Shown here in pieces: positions 52,462 to 60,636 of a stretch of 64,000 nucleotides of DNA (positions are counted from its first letter, which is position 1; every line of letters starts with the position of its first letter). A program made the translations under genes and the position numbers. Under the pieces are notes generated by a model. The model was not told the origin of the DNA. It searched no databases and saw nothing but the letters and a program-made list of their open reading frames with translations. The stretch lies in the NCBI RefSeq assembly GCF_027568575.1, contig NZ_JANUVP010000005.1, one strand, 5' to 3'. Origin of the DNA: Caldifermentibacillus hisashii. Lineage in GTDB: Bacteria > Bacillota > Bacilli > Bacillales > Caldibacillaceae.

Positions 52462-53428
52462 AAATGTTACAAATAAATTCCCGCTGCTAGCAATTGATGG
52501 TGGCGGGACAAAGACAATTGCAGTAATAGTAGATAGTTCAGGAAATATAATAAGTAAAGCCAAAACAGAAGGATCGAATTATCATGTTGTTGGAGAGGAG
52601 AGGACATTTCATTCTCTCTATACTGTGATTCAGGAGACGATTAACTGTCTTCGGTCAGACAAGATCGATAATATCAATAAATTCCACTGTGCGGTTTTTG
52701 CACTGGCAGGACTAGATACAGAAAAAGACCAATTACTTGTTGAAGGAACTGTCATGAAAGTTATTGAAACATTGAAATTGAATATCGACAAAGTTATAGT
52801 TGAAAATGATGGTTATGCGACCCTGTTGGGTGCGACAAAAAATTTACCTGGGGCACTTCTTATATCGGGAACAGGATCTATTTCCTTTGCGCATGATGGA
52901 AATGGGAAAATTGTCCGCGCTGGTGGTTGGGGCTACCAGGTTGGTGATGAAGGGAGTGGATACTGGATTGGCAAGGAAGCAATTCGATCCGTTTTTCGGA
53001 TGTTTGATGGAAGGGAAAAACAAACCATTTTAGCTGAAAAAATATTACATTCCCTTCAATTTAGCGATATTGAACAACTCTACAATTGGGTTTATAAAGA
53101 AACCGATTCTGTTGATCAAGTAAGCCGATTAGCTCAAGTCGTGGAAAAAGCATGTCAGGAAGGTGATCCGGTTAGTAAAAAGATACTGGATCAAGCAGTT
53201 ACTGAATTATATGACCTTCTTCATACTGTATTATTACGATCCAATATTATTGAGGGTCCATTTACGTTGGTGTTACAAGGCGGTGTTTTGAAAAATATTG
53301 GATATATAAGAGAACGGCTGATAAATAGAATAGGAGAGAAGATTCCACAAGCCGGGATTTTCTTGTCACAGGTTGACCCGATTGATTTAATTATTGAGCG
53401 AGGATTATTAGCGTTAAATCAAAAATAA
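52454..53428 (+). CDS. BadF/BadG/BcrA-type amino-sugar kinase (GlcNAc/GlcN kinase-like)
   Basis: A 324-residue ASKHA kinase. The phosphate-1 motif DGGGTKT is at residues 15-21, SGTGSISFA is phosphate-2, and GWGYQVGDEGSGYWIG is the family's signature near residue 158. Relatives phosphorylate N-acetylglucosamine (NAGK) or glucosamine (Vibrio GspK). It overlaps the lyase gene by eight bases, so the two products probably act in consecutive steps. A strong terminator ends the operon. Confidence 0.88.
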   Translation: MVENVTNKFPLLAIDGGGTKTIAVIVDSSGNIISKAKTEGSNYHVVGEERTFHSLYTVIQETINCLRSDKIDNINKFHCAVFALAGLDTEKDQLLVEGTVMKVIETLKLNIDKVIVENDGYATLLGATKNLPGALLISGTGSISFAHDGNGKIVRAGGWGYQVGDEGSGYWIGKEAIRSVFRMFDGREKQTILAEKILHSLQFSDIEQLYNWVYKETDSVDQVSRLAQVVEKACQEGDPVSKKILDQAVTELYDLLHTVLLRSNIIEGPFTLVLQGGVLKNIGYIRERLINRIGEKIPQAGIFLSQVDPIDLIIERGLLALNQK

Positions 53429-53483
53429 ATATATTTTGGAAAAGTCCTAAATTATAAGACTAGAAAATATAGATGAATAAAAT

Positions 53484-53525
53484 GGCGATACAAAATCACC
53501 ACAAATGATTTCGTATTGCCTTTTT
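53484..53525 (+). terminator. Terminator of the ROK-ABC-lyase-kinase operon
   Basis: GGCGATACAAAATC pairs with GATTTCGTATTGCC (two mismatches) across nine bases, followed by TTTTTG. Confidence 0.8.
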
Positions 53526-53849
53526 GTTCATAAAAATTTCATATAAATATGTGTTTTATCAAGTTAAATTAATTTAAAACTCTCTATCAGATTATTGAAC
53601 GAAAATATTATAGTTCAGGTATGACCCGAACATTAGCTAAACCAAACTAACTTAATGCAAGTAAATTTTTATAATTTTTAAAAACAGGGAATAATTTTGA
53701 TGTAACTAATTTCTCGATAAATCCAAAAGAGGCTACCCAAACATAAGAACTTATTACCCTAAATGCAACAAGTATATAGATAAAATTCTATATCCCGTTC
53801 AATTAGAGGACGGTAGGCACTTGTTGGATAACCTCTATTCATTTATTTT
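53526..53849. other. AT-rich gap between the operon and the DJ-1 gene
   Basis: About 320 bases, no gene seen. The gene on the far side is convergent, and an A/T-rich tail next to it (TTTATTTTTTATTTTT) could serve its 3' end. Confidence 0.4.
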
Positions 53850-54365
53850 TTATTTTTCCAATAAAGCCAAAGATTCTCGATTAAAAGCAGGCAAATCATC
53901 CGGTGTACGGCTTGTGACCAATTGATTGCAGCAAACTACAACTTCTTCGTCAACGAATTTTGCACCGGCATATTCTAAATCGACTTGAATCGATTTATAT
54001 CCGGTCACTTTCCGGCCTTCTAATGCTTTTGCAGTAATTAATAATTGTGGTCCATGGCAAATCGCAAATACCGGTTTTTTCGTATCCATAAATGCTTTCG
54101 CAAATTGAACGAAGCGGTCGTCGGCACGTAGAAGGTCAGGGGAGAAGCCGCCCGGAATCAAGAGAGCATCAAAGTCCTCAGGTTTTACGTCATCGATGGA
54201 AGCATCAACCGGAACTTTTTCCCCGTGTTTTCCGACAACGGTTTTACCTTTTTCCGTTTCAATAACCGTTAACTCATGGCCGGCTTCTTTAAACGCTTGT
54301 GCCGGGGATGTATATTCAATATCCTCAAATTCATCAGTAAGAACTACAGCAATTTTTTTACTCAT
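53850..54365 (-). CDS. yfkM: DJ-1/PfpI family protein (general stress protein 18-like)
   Basis: A 171-residue DJ-1/PfpI domain: SKKIAVVLTDEFEDIEYTSP at the N-terminus with the acidic residue, and the nucleophile Cys in FAICHGPQLL. B. subtilis YfkM (GSP18) is a sigmaB-dependent stress protein of this group; a deglycase or chaperone role has been suggested for the family. ATG 54365 has GGGGTGAT upstream; an upstream in-frame extension to 54440 precedes that site. YraA is an alternative name. Confidence 0.85.
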   Translation of the reverse strand: MSKKIAVVLTDEFEDIEYTSPAQAFKEAGHELTVIETEKGKTVVGKHGEKVPVDASIDDVKPEDFDALLIPGGFSPDLLRADDRFVQFAKAFMDTKKPVFAICHGPQLLITAKALEGRKVTGYKSIQVDLEYAGAKFVDEEVVVCCNQLVTSRTPDDLPAFNRESLALLEK

Positions 54366-54744
54366 TAATATCACCCCATGCCAATTTTTTTTTTTATAAT
54401 AAATAGTATTTCCCTTCAGCTGTTTCCCATACAAAGCCAAAAGGAAAAATTCGACGAGGAATGTTCATAATAGAACAATCTGCCTTACACTACTGTAGTA
54501 TAAACACTTGTGATAAAAATTTCAAACAAAGCAACTTATTGAATTAGGGGAGGGTTTGGAAGTTTGACAGTTGACAACCAAAAAAATTAGTAAATGCCTT
54601 AATACGACTTTCCTAAACTTGGCAAATTAAAAGATAAAATATATTGTAAGGGTTTTTAAAAAAACGTACAAATTACAAAGAAATTAAATTATGTTATAAA
54701 TTTATTAAAAATAAAAATTGACAAGGCCAAGAGTAACAGTTTGC
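54366..54744. other. Gap upstream of the DJ-1 gene
   Basis: About 380 AT-rich bases. It must contain the yfkM promoter (minus strand) and the 3' end region of the PIN-like gene. Nothing specific is supported. Confidence 0.35.
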
Positions 54745-55320
54745 TTACTCCAGCGGCCATAAGTCATCATTAAAGCGTTCTTTACCATATCCAGCTATTG
54801 TCCAAATTAATAATGCATCTTTTCTTTTCCCTCCTGTTTCTTTAATTGTTCGAACTAAATCTTCAATACGAACGACTTGAATAGGAGATGAAAAGTTCTC
54901 ATTAATGAATGATTGTTGACCCGTTTCATCTGAAAGAAAGTAGGGAATATTTACTGTCTGGGCAAACGCAATCGACACGATTTCTCCCCAATGATTTCCA
55001 TTTTCTCTTGTATTTTTTACTCGTCTCAATTTTTCAATTGTATTTTCGTAAATGGTTAATGCTAGCTTCCCCATCTTAGCTATTGTCTCTTCATTAACAA
55101 TTTCTGCACGACTTTTTTGAATTAGGGCATCAATCTGATTCTTTGCTCCTCTTGGCGATAATACCTCATTTTCATATACATACTCATGAATCAGTAGCTT
55201 ACCAATATAATTTGGCAGTATATCTTCTAGTATATTGTACTTCTTTATTCTCCCAACCTTAATAGCAAAGTCTGCATCTAGTATGGCAACTGGCCAAATG
55301 TATGTGTTTGAATTATTCAT
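54745..55320 (-). CDS. PIN-like domain protein, third gene of XRE-ImmA trio
   Basis: A 191-residue cytoplasmic protein with the layout of a PIN nuclease: an early Asp pair in AILDADFAIKVGR, an acidic residue near the middle (NHWGEIVSIAFA) and a late Asp in YFLSDETGQQ. The fold call is from motif spacing only. It overlaps the ImmA-type gene by eight bases and is the last of three co-directional overlapping genes. Likely a toxin or effector ribonuclease kept in check by its partners; the active state is not established. ATG with AGAGGAATTAG upstream. Confidence 0.6.
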   Translation of the reverse strand: MNNSNTYIWPVAILDADFAIKVGRIKKYNILEDILPNYIGKLLIHEYVYENEVLSPRGAKNQIDALIQKSRAEIVNEETIAKMGKLALTIYENTIEKLRRVKNTRENGNHWGEIVSIAFAQTVNIPYFLSDETGQQSFINENFSSPIQVVRIEDLVRTIKETGGKRKDALLIWTIAGYGKERFNDDLWPLE

Positions 55321-56131
55321 CTAATTCCTCTAACAGTTTATCTATTTCATCTTCTGTTGGGAGGTTATTTGGTAAATCGATGTCAAAATCCTCAGGTTTT
55401 TTATTAATGAGAGATAATAGATTTTTCAATCTTTTGGGGGATATAAGTCCTTCTTGATAGAGATCACATGCATCTTTGGCTAAACCTTCATAATGAATAA
55501 TTGGTCTTTCAACCTTTGGACTGTCTAATTGCAATTTTTTACGAATTAATTCAACGTTTGGTTCTTTCCATAATTGTTCCATTAGAGTTTTGTCGATAAA
55601 TTTTATTTCAAAAAGTCTCCGAACCATCGTTTTATATGGAACTTGGAAAACATGAGACAATTCAACAACTTGATTAGCGGTAATAGCATTTTTTTGGATA
55701 TCTAAAAATAACAATTCCTGTTCTAATACGTGTTTTGGAACTAATAGCATGGCTGCAAATAAATTCGCCCGTAATTCTCGTATATTGTCTGTTTCGTCAT
55801 TTAATATTTTACTCTCTAACATTTGGGGATTTATAAGGTATTCTTTATCAAACCAAATATGATATAGTTCATGGGCGGCTGCAAAATTCTGTTTATCTGT
55901 AGGTATTTGACTATTTATATAAACAAATAAACGACCCTTTTTTTGACAGACAAATGCACACAATTCTTCATCTGAAAATGGGGATTGCAAGAGGATGGCT
56001 TCTTTTCTAATTATACTAAAAACCTCTTTACCAAGTATCCTTGAAGTTTTATGAAGTTCATTCAATTTTCCATTTGCCTTCAATTCAATTTCTTCCATCT
56101 CTGGTTCTGTTAAAAATGAAATCTTAGTCAC
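55313..56131 (-). CDS. ImmA/IrrE-family metallo-endopeptidase
   Basis: A 272-residue zinc protease with the motif AAHELYHIWF (HExxH) near residue 87 and a third-ligand region RANLFAAMLLVP. In phages and ICEs such proteases cleave the partner XRE repressor to release expression. It overlaps both neighbours by eight bases. The GTG start has AAGGAG upstream. The C-terminal 80 residues are acidic and may contact the XRE or PIN partner. Confidence 0.85.
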   Translation of the reverse strand: MTKISFLTEPEMEEIELKANGKLNELHKTSRILGKEVFSIIRKEAILLQSPFSDEELCAFVCQKKGRLFVYINSQIPTDKQNFAAAHELYHIWFDKEYLINPQMLESKILNDETDNIRELRANLFAAMLLVPKHVLEQELLFLDIQKNAITANQVVELSHVFQVPYKTMVRRLFEIKFIDKTLMEQLWKEPNVELIRKKLQLDSPKVERPIIHYEGLAKDACDLYQEGLISPKRLKNLLSLINKKPEDFDIDLPNNLPTEDEIDKLLEELDE

Positions 56132-56489
56132 GGTCGATGCTCCTTGTTTTTTTTAGTTCTTCCAATTCAATCATTTCATCCATGACGTAGTCTAAATATT
56201 GAAGGTGATGTCTTATTTTTGCATTCTCTGTTTGATTCATCATAAATAGTATGGGATCTTCAATGACATTCGTTTCTGATTCATGGTGAACTAGTTCATC
56301 GACAGAAATATTCATGACATCTGCAATCTTTTTTATTTCCTCAATATTTGTGGCCTTTTGTCCTTTAACAATCTTGCTCATTACTTGTTTGGAAACACCA
56401 ATTCGTTCAGCAAATTCTGTTTGACTTATTTGATGTTTTTCAATGTAATGAATTATTTTTTCTCCAATTTCCTCAAAAATTGTTTTCAT
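56124..56489 (-). CDS. XRE-family HTH regulator of the trio
   Basis: A 121-residue protein: HTH in residues 5-60 (HQISQTEFAERIGVSKQVMSKIVKGQKA) and a helical C-terminal extension. It is the first gene of the XRE-ImmA-PIN unit and probably represses it. ATG with GGGAGG upstream. A promoter lies just before it with an ATATGA/TCATAT dyad that may be its operator. Confidence 0.85.
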   Translation of the reverse strand: MKTIFEEIGEKIIHYIEKHQISQTEFAERIGVSKQVMSKIVKGQKATNIEEIKKIADVMNISVDELVHHESETNVIEDPILFMMNQTENAKIRHHLQYLDYVMDEMIELEELKKTRSIDRD

Positions 56490-56511
56490 TCTACATTCCT
56501 CCCTAAACTAT

Positions 56512-56541
56512 ATGATATCCAATTTTTCATATTCAAGTCAA
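56512..56541 (-). promoter_or_regulatory. Promoter of the XRE-ImmA-PIN operon
   Basis: On the minus strand TTGACT (56541-56536), 18 bases, TATCAT (56517-56512). An ATATGA..TCATAT dyad lies in the spacer and over the -10, a good place for autorepression. Confidence 0.6.
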
Positions 56542-56844
56542 CAATTTGTTTACTTCATGTAAATATTTGTATTCTAACTGTTTACTAAGAGGTCTGATTT
56601 CAAATGTTTTGGGAAGATATGGTAAAGTGGTCAATAGAAAGAGTGACATGAACAAACAAACAGAACGATAAATCTTAGCCCATTGGAGAACTAAATGAAT
56701 ATGGTTCGTAACACTATATAAATGATAATGACCCGATTTAGGGAATTAGAAAAGACTGTCCAGAAGTTAAGCAGTTCAATCAATGTGAAAAATACTCATG
56801 TAAAAAATAATAGCTATCGAACACGAATTAGCAATAAAACTAGC
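56542..56844. other. Gap between the XRE operon and the Nudix terminator
   Basis: About 300 bases with no supported gene; contains the far upstream part of the XRE promoter region only. Confidence 0.35.
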
Positions 56845-56882
56845 AGAAAAAACAACGCTTGGGCAATTTTCCAAGCGTTGTT
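56845..56882 (-). terminator. Terminator of the Nudix gene
   Basis: AACAACGCTTGG pairs perfectly with CCAAGCGTTGTT across eight bases; on the minus strand it is followed by TTTTTT. Confidence 0.85.
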
Positions 56883-56898
56883 ATGTTCGAAACAGATA

Positions 56899-57345
56899 TT
56901 ATCTAAAGTGTTTTTCAATAATTAATTTCGCTCTATCATCAAGATTAGAAGGTAAGTGATTTGGTGAGAAGTATTTTAAATCAATACTTTCTCCATCAGC
57001 CATCGACAATTCACCATAAACTTCTTCGGCTAGGTAAACGCATATAACGTTATACACTTCATCACCATTAGGATACTTAAAGTAAAGCTCTTTTCCCGAT
57101 AACACATCAATGAATTTAAATTTTCTTGCTTTTAACCCTGTTTCTTCAAGTAATTCCCGTTTGGTAGTTTCCTCCAAACTTTCGCCTAGTTCCATTGCCC
57201 CGCCTAGAAGTCCCCATTCTTCTGTGTCTGAACGGTGTTGGAACAATATCTCTTGTTTATCATTTATAACAATTATAGTTGAGCCAACTAGTATAAATGG
57301 TCTGGATCCTATAAGTTGTCTTATTTCTTTTATGTATTCCGCCAT
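56899..57345 (-). CDS. Nudix hydrolase
   Basis: A 148-residue Nudix enzyme with the full box GGAMELGESLEETTKRELLEETGL around residues 50-73 (written here as GGAMELGES then REL and EETGL), matching GX5EX7REUXEEXGU. It hydrolyses a nucleoside diphosphate linked to X; the substrate cannot be told. The ATG at 57345 is used; a GTG at 57354 lies within the ribosome site AAAGGGTGGGAG. It stands alone. Confidence 0.88.
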   Translation of the reverse strand: MAEYIKEIRQLIGSRPFILVGSTIIVINDKQEILFQHRSDTEEWGLLGGAMELGESLEETTKRELLEETGLKARKFKFIDVLSGKELYFKYPNGDEVYNVICVYLAEEVYGELSMADGESIDLKYFSPNHLPSNLDDRAKLIIEKHFR

Positions 57346-57400
57346 AACTCCCACCCTTTAAAAAGATTTTTATATTTCACCTAATATTAACATCCATGCT

Positions 57401-57700
57401 TGTCAACATTATATCTTTACCCATCTTTATGAAGAAATCACACTCACAAAACTGGCGGAAATTGTAGCGATGAATCCGAGTTATCTTTCCACATTGTTTA
57501 AGAAAGAGGTGGGAATGTCGATTAGTGAATATGTTCAATCTGCAAAGGTGAATGAGGCAAAAAATTTATTATCCTATACATCTTACTCCATGTCTGACAT
57601 TGCCAGTCTATTAAATTTTTACGATCAAAGCCATTTTATTAGAGTTTTTAAAAAATATACAGGGGTTACACCGAAGCAATTTAAAAATGAGCTTAAATAA
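57401..57700 (+). pseudogene. Truncated AraC-family regulator (C-terminal HTH only)
   Basis: The frame encodes the complete double HTH of an AraC protein: YIFTHLYEEITLTKLAEIV, NPSYLSTLFKKEVGMSISEYV and SHFIRVFKKYTGVTPKQF. The ligand or receiver domain that should precede it is missing, and the first ATG (57470) is inside the first HTH with no ribosome site. The left edge meets the Nudix upstream region, so a deletion or rearrangement joined them. Probably non-functional. Confidence 0.75.
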
Positions 57701-57884
57701 TTGAGAAAGAATTGGAGCACCATGAGTGATTCTACTTTGATTAATCTTGGATTGCCTTTAAATATTTCTACATAAAGTTCTACGGTTTTCCGAAAATCTC
57801 TGTAAATATAAGAGTGCTATTTTTATGTTTTATAAATTATCGTACTTTTAGATAAATATCTAATAATCATTATAATTAACATAT

Positions 57885-57913
57885 TATACAAATATTTTAA
57901 TGGGTGGTATAAT
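57885..57913 (+). promoter_or_regulatory. Probable cstA promoter
   Basis: TATACA (57885-57890), 17 bases, TATAAT (57908-57913), about 50 bases before the start codon. Confidence 0.5.
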
Positions 57914-57961
57914 TCTGAACAATGGACGATATCAAAATATTGTAAAGGTGGGTGTAAGTGA

Positions 57962-60031
57962 ATGAAGGCGATTAAATCAATTGTTATTTGGGGTTTGATT
58001 TCTGCACTGGGGGCGGCAAGTTTTGGTATTTTAGCCTTAAACAGAGGGGAATCAATTAACTCCATCTGGTTGATCACCGCTGCGATTTGCGTTTATGCGA
58101 TTGGCTATCGTTTTTACAGTAAATTTATGGCAAAACGGGTCTTTGAACTGGATGATAATCGCAAAACGCCTAGTGAAATTAATAATGATGGGAAGGACTT
58201 TGTACCGACAAACAAAGTTGTTTTGTTCGGCCATCACTTTGCAGCCATCGCCGGTGCAGGACCGCTTGTCGGACCTATATTAGCAGCACAAATGGGCTAT
58301 CTCCCGGGAACCCTTTGGATCGTTGTAGGGGTTGTTCTGGCGGGAGCTGTTCAAGATTTTATTATTCTTTTTGCTTCGACTCGACGCAATGGGAAATCCC
58401 TTGGTGAAATGATTAAAGATGAAATGGGAAAAGTAACCGGAATTATTGCCATGGTTGGTATTTTAGGTATCATGATTATCTTGCTTGCCGTACTTGGCCT
58501 TGTTGTTGTTAAAGCGTTAGTCGGTAGTCCATGGGGATTATTTACGGTTGCCTCAACGATTCCGATTGCGATTTTAATGGGGATTTATATGCGATTCGTC
58601 AGACCGGGGCGAATTGGTGAAGCCACTGTATTAGGTATTATTCTTTTAATTTTATCACTTGTATTTGGTAGATATATCGGTCAACATCCGGAACTTTCGG
58701 CCATATTTAATTTGAGCGGAGAAACGATTGCCATTTTGATGATTATTTACGGATTCGTGGCAGCCGTTTTACCGGTTTGGTTACTGCTTGCTCCGCGGGA
58801 TTATTTAAGTACATTTTTAAAAATTGGAACGATTGTCGGTTTGGCGATTGGAATTTTTATTGCCATGCCACATCTGCAAATGCCTGCTGTAACTGAATTT
58901 ATCAACGGTACAGGTCCGGTTTTCTCAGGCAATTTATTTCCGTTTTTATTTATCACCATTGCCTGCGGTGCCGTATCCGGTTTCCATGCCTTAATTTCTT
59001 CCGGTACAACACCGAAAATGATTGAACGGGAATCTCATGCGCGTCCAATTGGTTATGGTGCCATGTTGACAGAATCATTCGTTGCGGTTATGGCGATGAT
59101 TGCAGCTTGTGTACTGACACCGGGTGTTTATTTTGCAATTAATAGCCCGGCTGCGGTTATTGGTACCGATGTGACGACCGCAGCAACAACAATCTCGGAG
59201 TGGGGCTATACCATTACACCGGATATGTTAACTGAAATTAGTAATCATATTGAAGAAGAATCCATTCTATCCCGTACAGGTGGTGCACCAACGTTTGCGA
59301 TTGGAATGGCAACAATTTTTTCCCAAGTAATCGGCGGGAAAGCATTAATGGCATTTTGGTACCATTTTGCCATTTTATTTGAAGCATTGTTTATTTTGAC
59401 CACAATTGATGCAGGGACACGGGTTTGCCGTTTTATGATTCAAGAAGTTATCGGTACCGTATATAAACCTTTCGCCAATACCGAAGCTTGGTTACCGAAT
59501 ATTACTGCAACCGCATTGAGTGTAGCTGCTTGGGGATATTTCTTATATCAAGGAGTAGTTGACCCACTTGGCGGAATTAACACATTGTGGCCGCTATTCG
59601 GTATTTCAAACCAAATGCTCGCAGGTATTGCCTTAATCTTTGGTACAACGGTTCTCTTTAAAATGGGTAAGAAAAAATATACATGGGTTACACTGATCCC
59701 GACAGTTTTGTTACTTGTTGTTACATTGACAGCCGGTTGGCAAAAGCTTTTCCATTCGAATCCGGCAATCGGTTTTTTATCTCATGCAAACAAGTTTCAA
59801 GAGGCATATAATAACGGGGAAGTGTTAGCACCGGCGAAAGACTTAGGTGAAATGCGACAAATTTTGTTTAACGATTATATTGATGCAGCCCTTTGCGCCA
59901 TCTTTATGCTTGTTGTTATTATGGTATTTATTTCTGCCATTCGGATTTGGATTAAAATATTGAAAAATCAAAAACTGGAACTTCATGAAAGTCCGTATAT
60001 ACCTAGAGAAAATATTAATGCGGGGGCATAA
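57962..60031 (+). CDS. cstA: CstA carbon-starvation family transporter
   Basis: A 689-residue membrane protein with about sixteen spans. The conserved CstA segments are seen: FGHHFAAIAGAGPLVGPILAA near residue 90 and the GFHALISSGTTPK motif near 340. Members import pyruvate and perhaps peptides during starvation. ATG with AAAGGTGG upstream. It is followed four bases later by the small YbdD/YjiX-type partner, as in E. coli cstA-ybdD and btsT-yjiX. No regulator gene lies beside it. Confidence 0.95.
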   Translation: MKAIKSIVIWGLISALGAASFGILALNRGESINSIWLITAAICVYAIGYRFYSKFMAKRVFELDDNRKTPSEINNDGKDFVPTNKVVLFGHHFAAIAGAGPLVGPILAAQMGYLPGTLWIVVGVVLAGAVQDFIILFASTRRNGKSLGEMIKDEMGKVTGIIAMVGILGIMIILLAVLGLVVVKALVGSPWGLFTVASTIPIAILMGIYMRFVRPGRIGEATVLGIILLILSLVFGRYIGQHPELSAIFNLSGETIAILMIIYGFVAAVLPVWLLLAPRDYLSTFLKIGTIVGLAIGIFIAMPHLQMPAVTEFINGTGPVFSGNLFPFLFITIACGAVSGFHALISSGTTPKMIERESHARPIGYGAMLTESFVAVMAMIAACVLTPGVYFAINSPAAVIGTDVTTAATTISEWGYTITPDMLTEISNHIEEESILSRTGGAPTFAIGMATIFSQVIGGKALMAFWYHFAILFEALFILTTIDAGTRVCRFMIQEVIGTVYKPFANTEAWLPNITATALSVAAWGYFLYQGVVDPLGGINTLWPLFGISNQMLAGIALIFGTTVLFKMGKKKYTWVTLIPTVLLLVVTLTAGWQKLFHSNPAIGFLSHANKFQEAYNNGEVLAPAKDLGEMRQILFNDYIDAALCAIFMLVVIMVFISAIRIWIKILKNQKLELHESPYIPRENINAGA

Positions 60032-60035
60032 CAAA

Positions 60036-60236
60036 ATGGAATGGATTAAGAAAGTATTAAGATACCGGAAACAATTTTTTAGTTTGTTAGTCGGTGTTCC
60101 TTGTTACGAAACGTATGTCGAGCATATGGAAAAACATCATCCGGGTGAACCAATAAAGTCTCGGAAGGAATTTTTCTGCGAAGCCCAAGATGAGCGTTAC
60201 AATGCAAAAGGTGGAAAAGTTTCGAGATGTTGTTAA
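60036..60236 (+). CDS. CstA-associated YbdD/YjiX family protein
   Basis: A 66-residue protein with GVPCYETYVEHMEKHHPGEP and the C-terminal motif KGGKVSRCC. The family is the standard partner of CstA-type transporters, and its terminal Cys pair is replaced by Cys-Sec in some species; here both are Cys. It has GCGGGGG upstream, and a longer in-frame frame from 59985 would overlap cstA with no site. A redox or metal role at the transporter is possible but unproven. Confidence 0.88.
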   Translation: MEWIKKVLRYRKQFFSLLVGVPCYETYVEHMEKHHPGEPIKSRKEFFCEAQDERYNAKGGKVSRCC

Positions 60237-60259
60237 TTCTATAAAATAGCGAAAAATGC

Positions 60260-60294
60260 AAACAGCTCCATTCGAATGGTGGATGGGGCTGTTT
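60260..60294 (+). terminator. Hairpin after the cstA operon
   Basis: AAACAGCTCCAT pairs with ATGGGGCTGTTT (one G-U) across 11 bases; there is no strong T run. Confidence 0.6.
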
Positions 60295-60390
60295 GAATTA
60301 TTAATAGAAGAATCAATACAAATCCGAAGTCTTTCGAAATTCTTTTAATTAATAAGTGTTTTCAATTGCAAAGAAACCTTCATAAATAAA

Positions 60391-60436
60391 TTTGTGAAGT
60401 TTATCACAAAGTTGTCTTTTGGTGTTACAATATAAA
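60391..60436 (+). promoter_or_regulatory. Fnr-like site and promoter of the DUF1097-preT-preA operon
   Basis: TTTGTGA-N6-TCACAAA (60391-60410) is a perfect palindrome that fits Fnr/Rex/Crp consensus. TACAAT and TATAAA follow at 60426-60436. With a start near 60442 the palindrome centre is about 41.5 bases upstream, the position used by activating Fnr in Bacillus. No good -35 is present, as expected for an activated promoter. Confidence 0.65.
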
Positions 60437-60441
60437 CTGTA

Positions 60442-60606
60442 TTTGAAAATTAAGGGGAGATGCCCTTGTCTTGCTAAGCGTAGTAGAGAAATACAAGTTA
60501 TGCATATTAACTAAATAATGAAACCGATTATACCTTGAAGTGTTGTGGTCATTGCCTGCATCTAACTATTTCGACACCACGTAAAACCACAACCGGTTTT
60601 TTTATT
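60442..60606 (+). ncRNA. Candidate leader RNA with conditional terminator
   Basis: After an AAGGG/CCCTT hairpin and a CTTGT/ACAAG long-range pair (about 60455-60495) comes a two-part terminator: AAACCG (60521) with CGGTTT (60594), and GTTGTGGT (60542-60549) with ACCACAAC (60586-60593), followed by seven T's. Part of the left arm (GTGGTC) can pair instead with GACACCAC (about 60573-60580), an alternative that would disrupt the terminator. It does not match a riboswitch class I know. The terminator stands 31 bases before the DUF1097 start. Confidence 0.55.
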
Positions 60607-60636
60607 TATTAATATTTTTAGAAGGGAGATAAGTAA

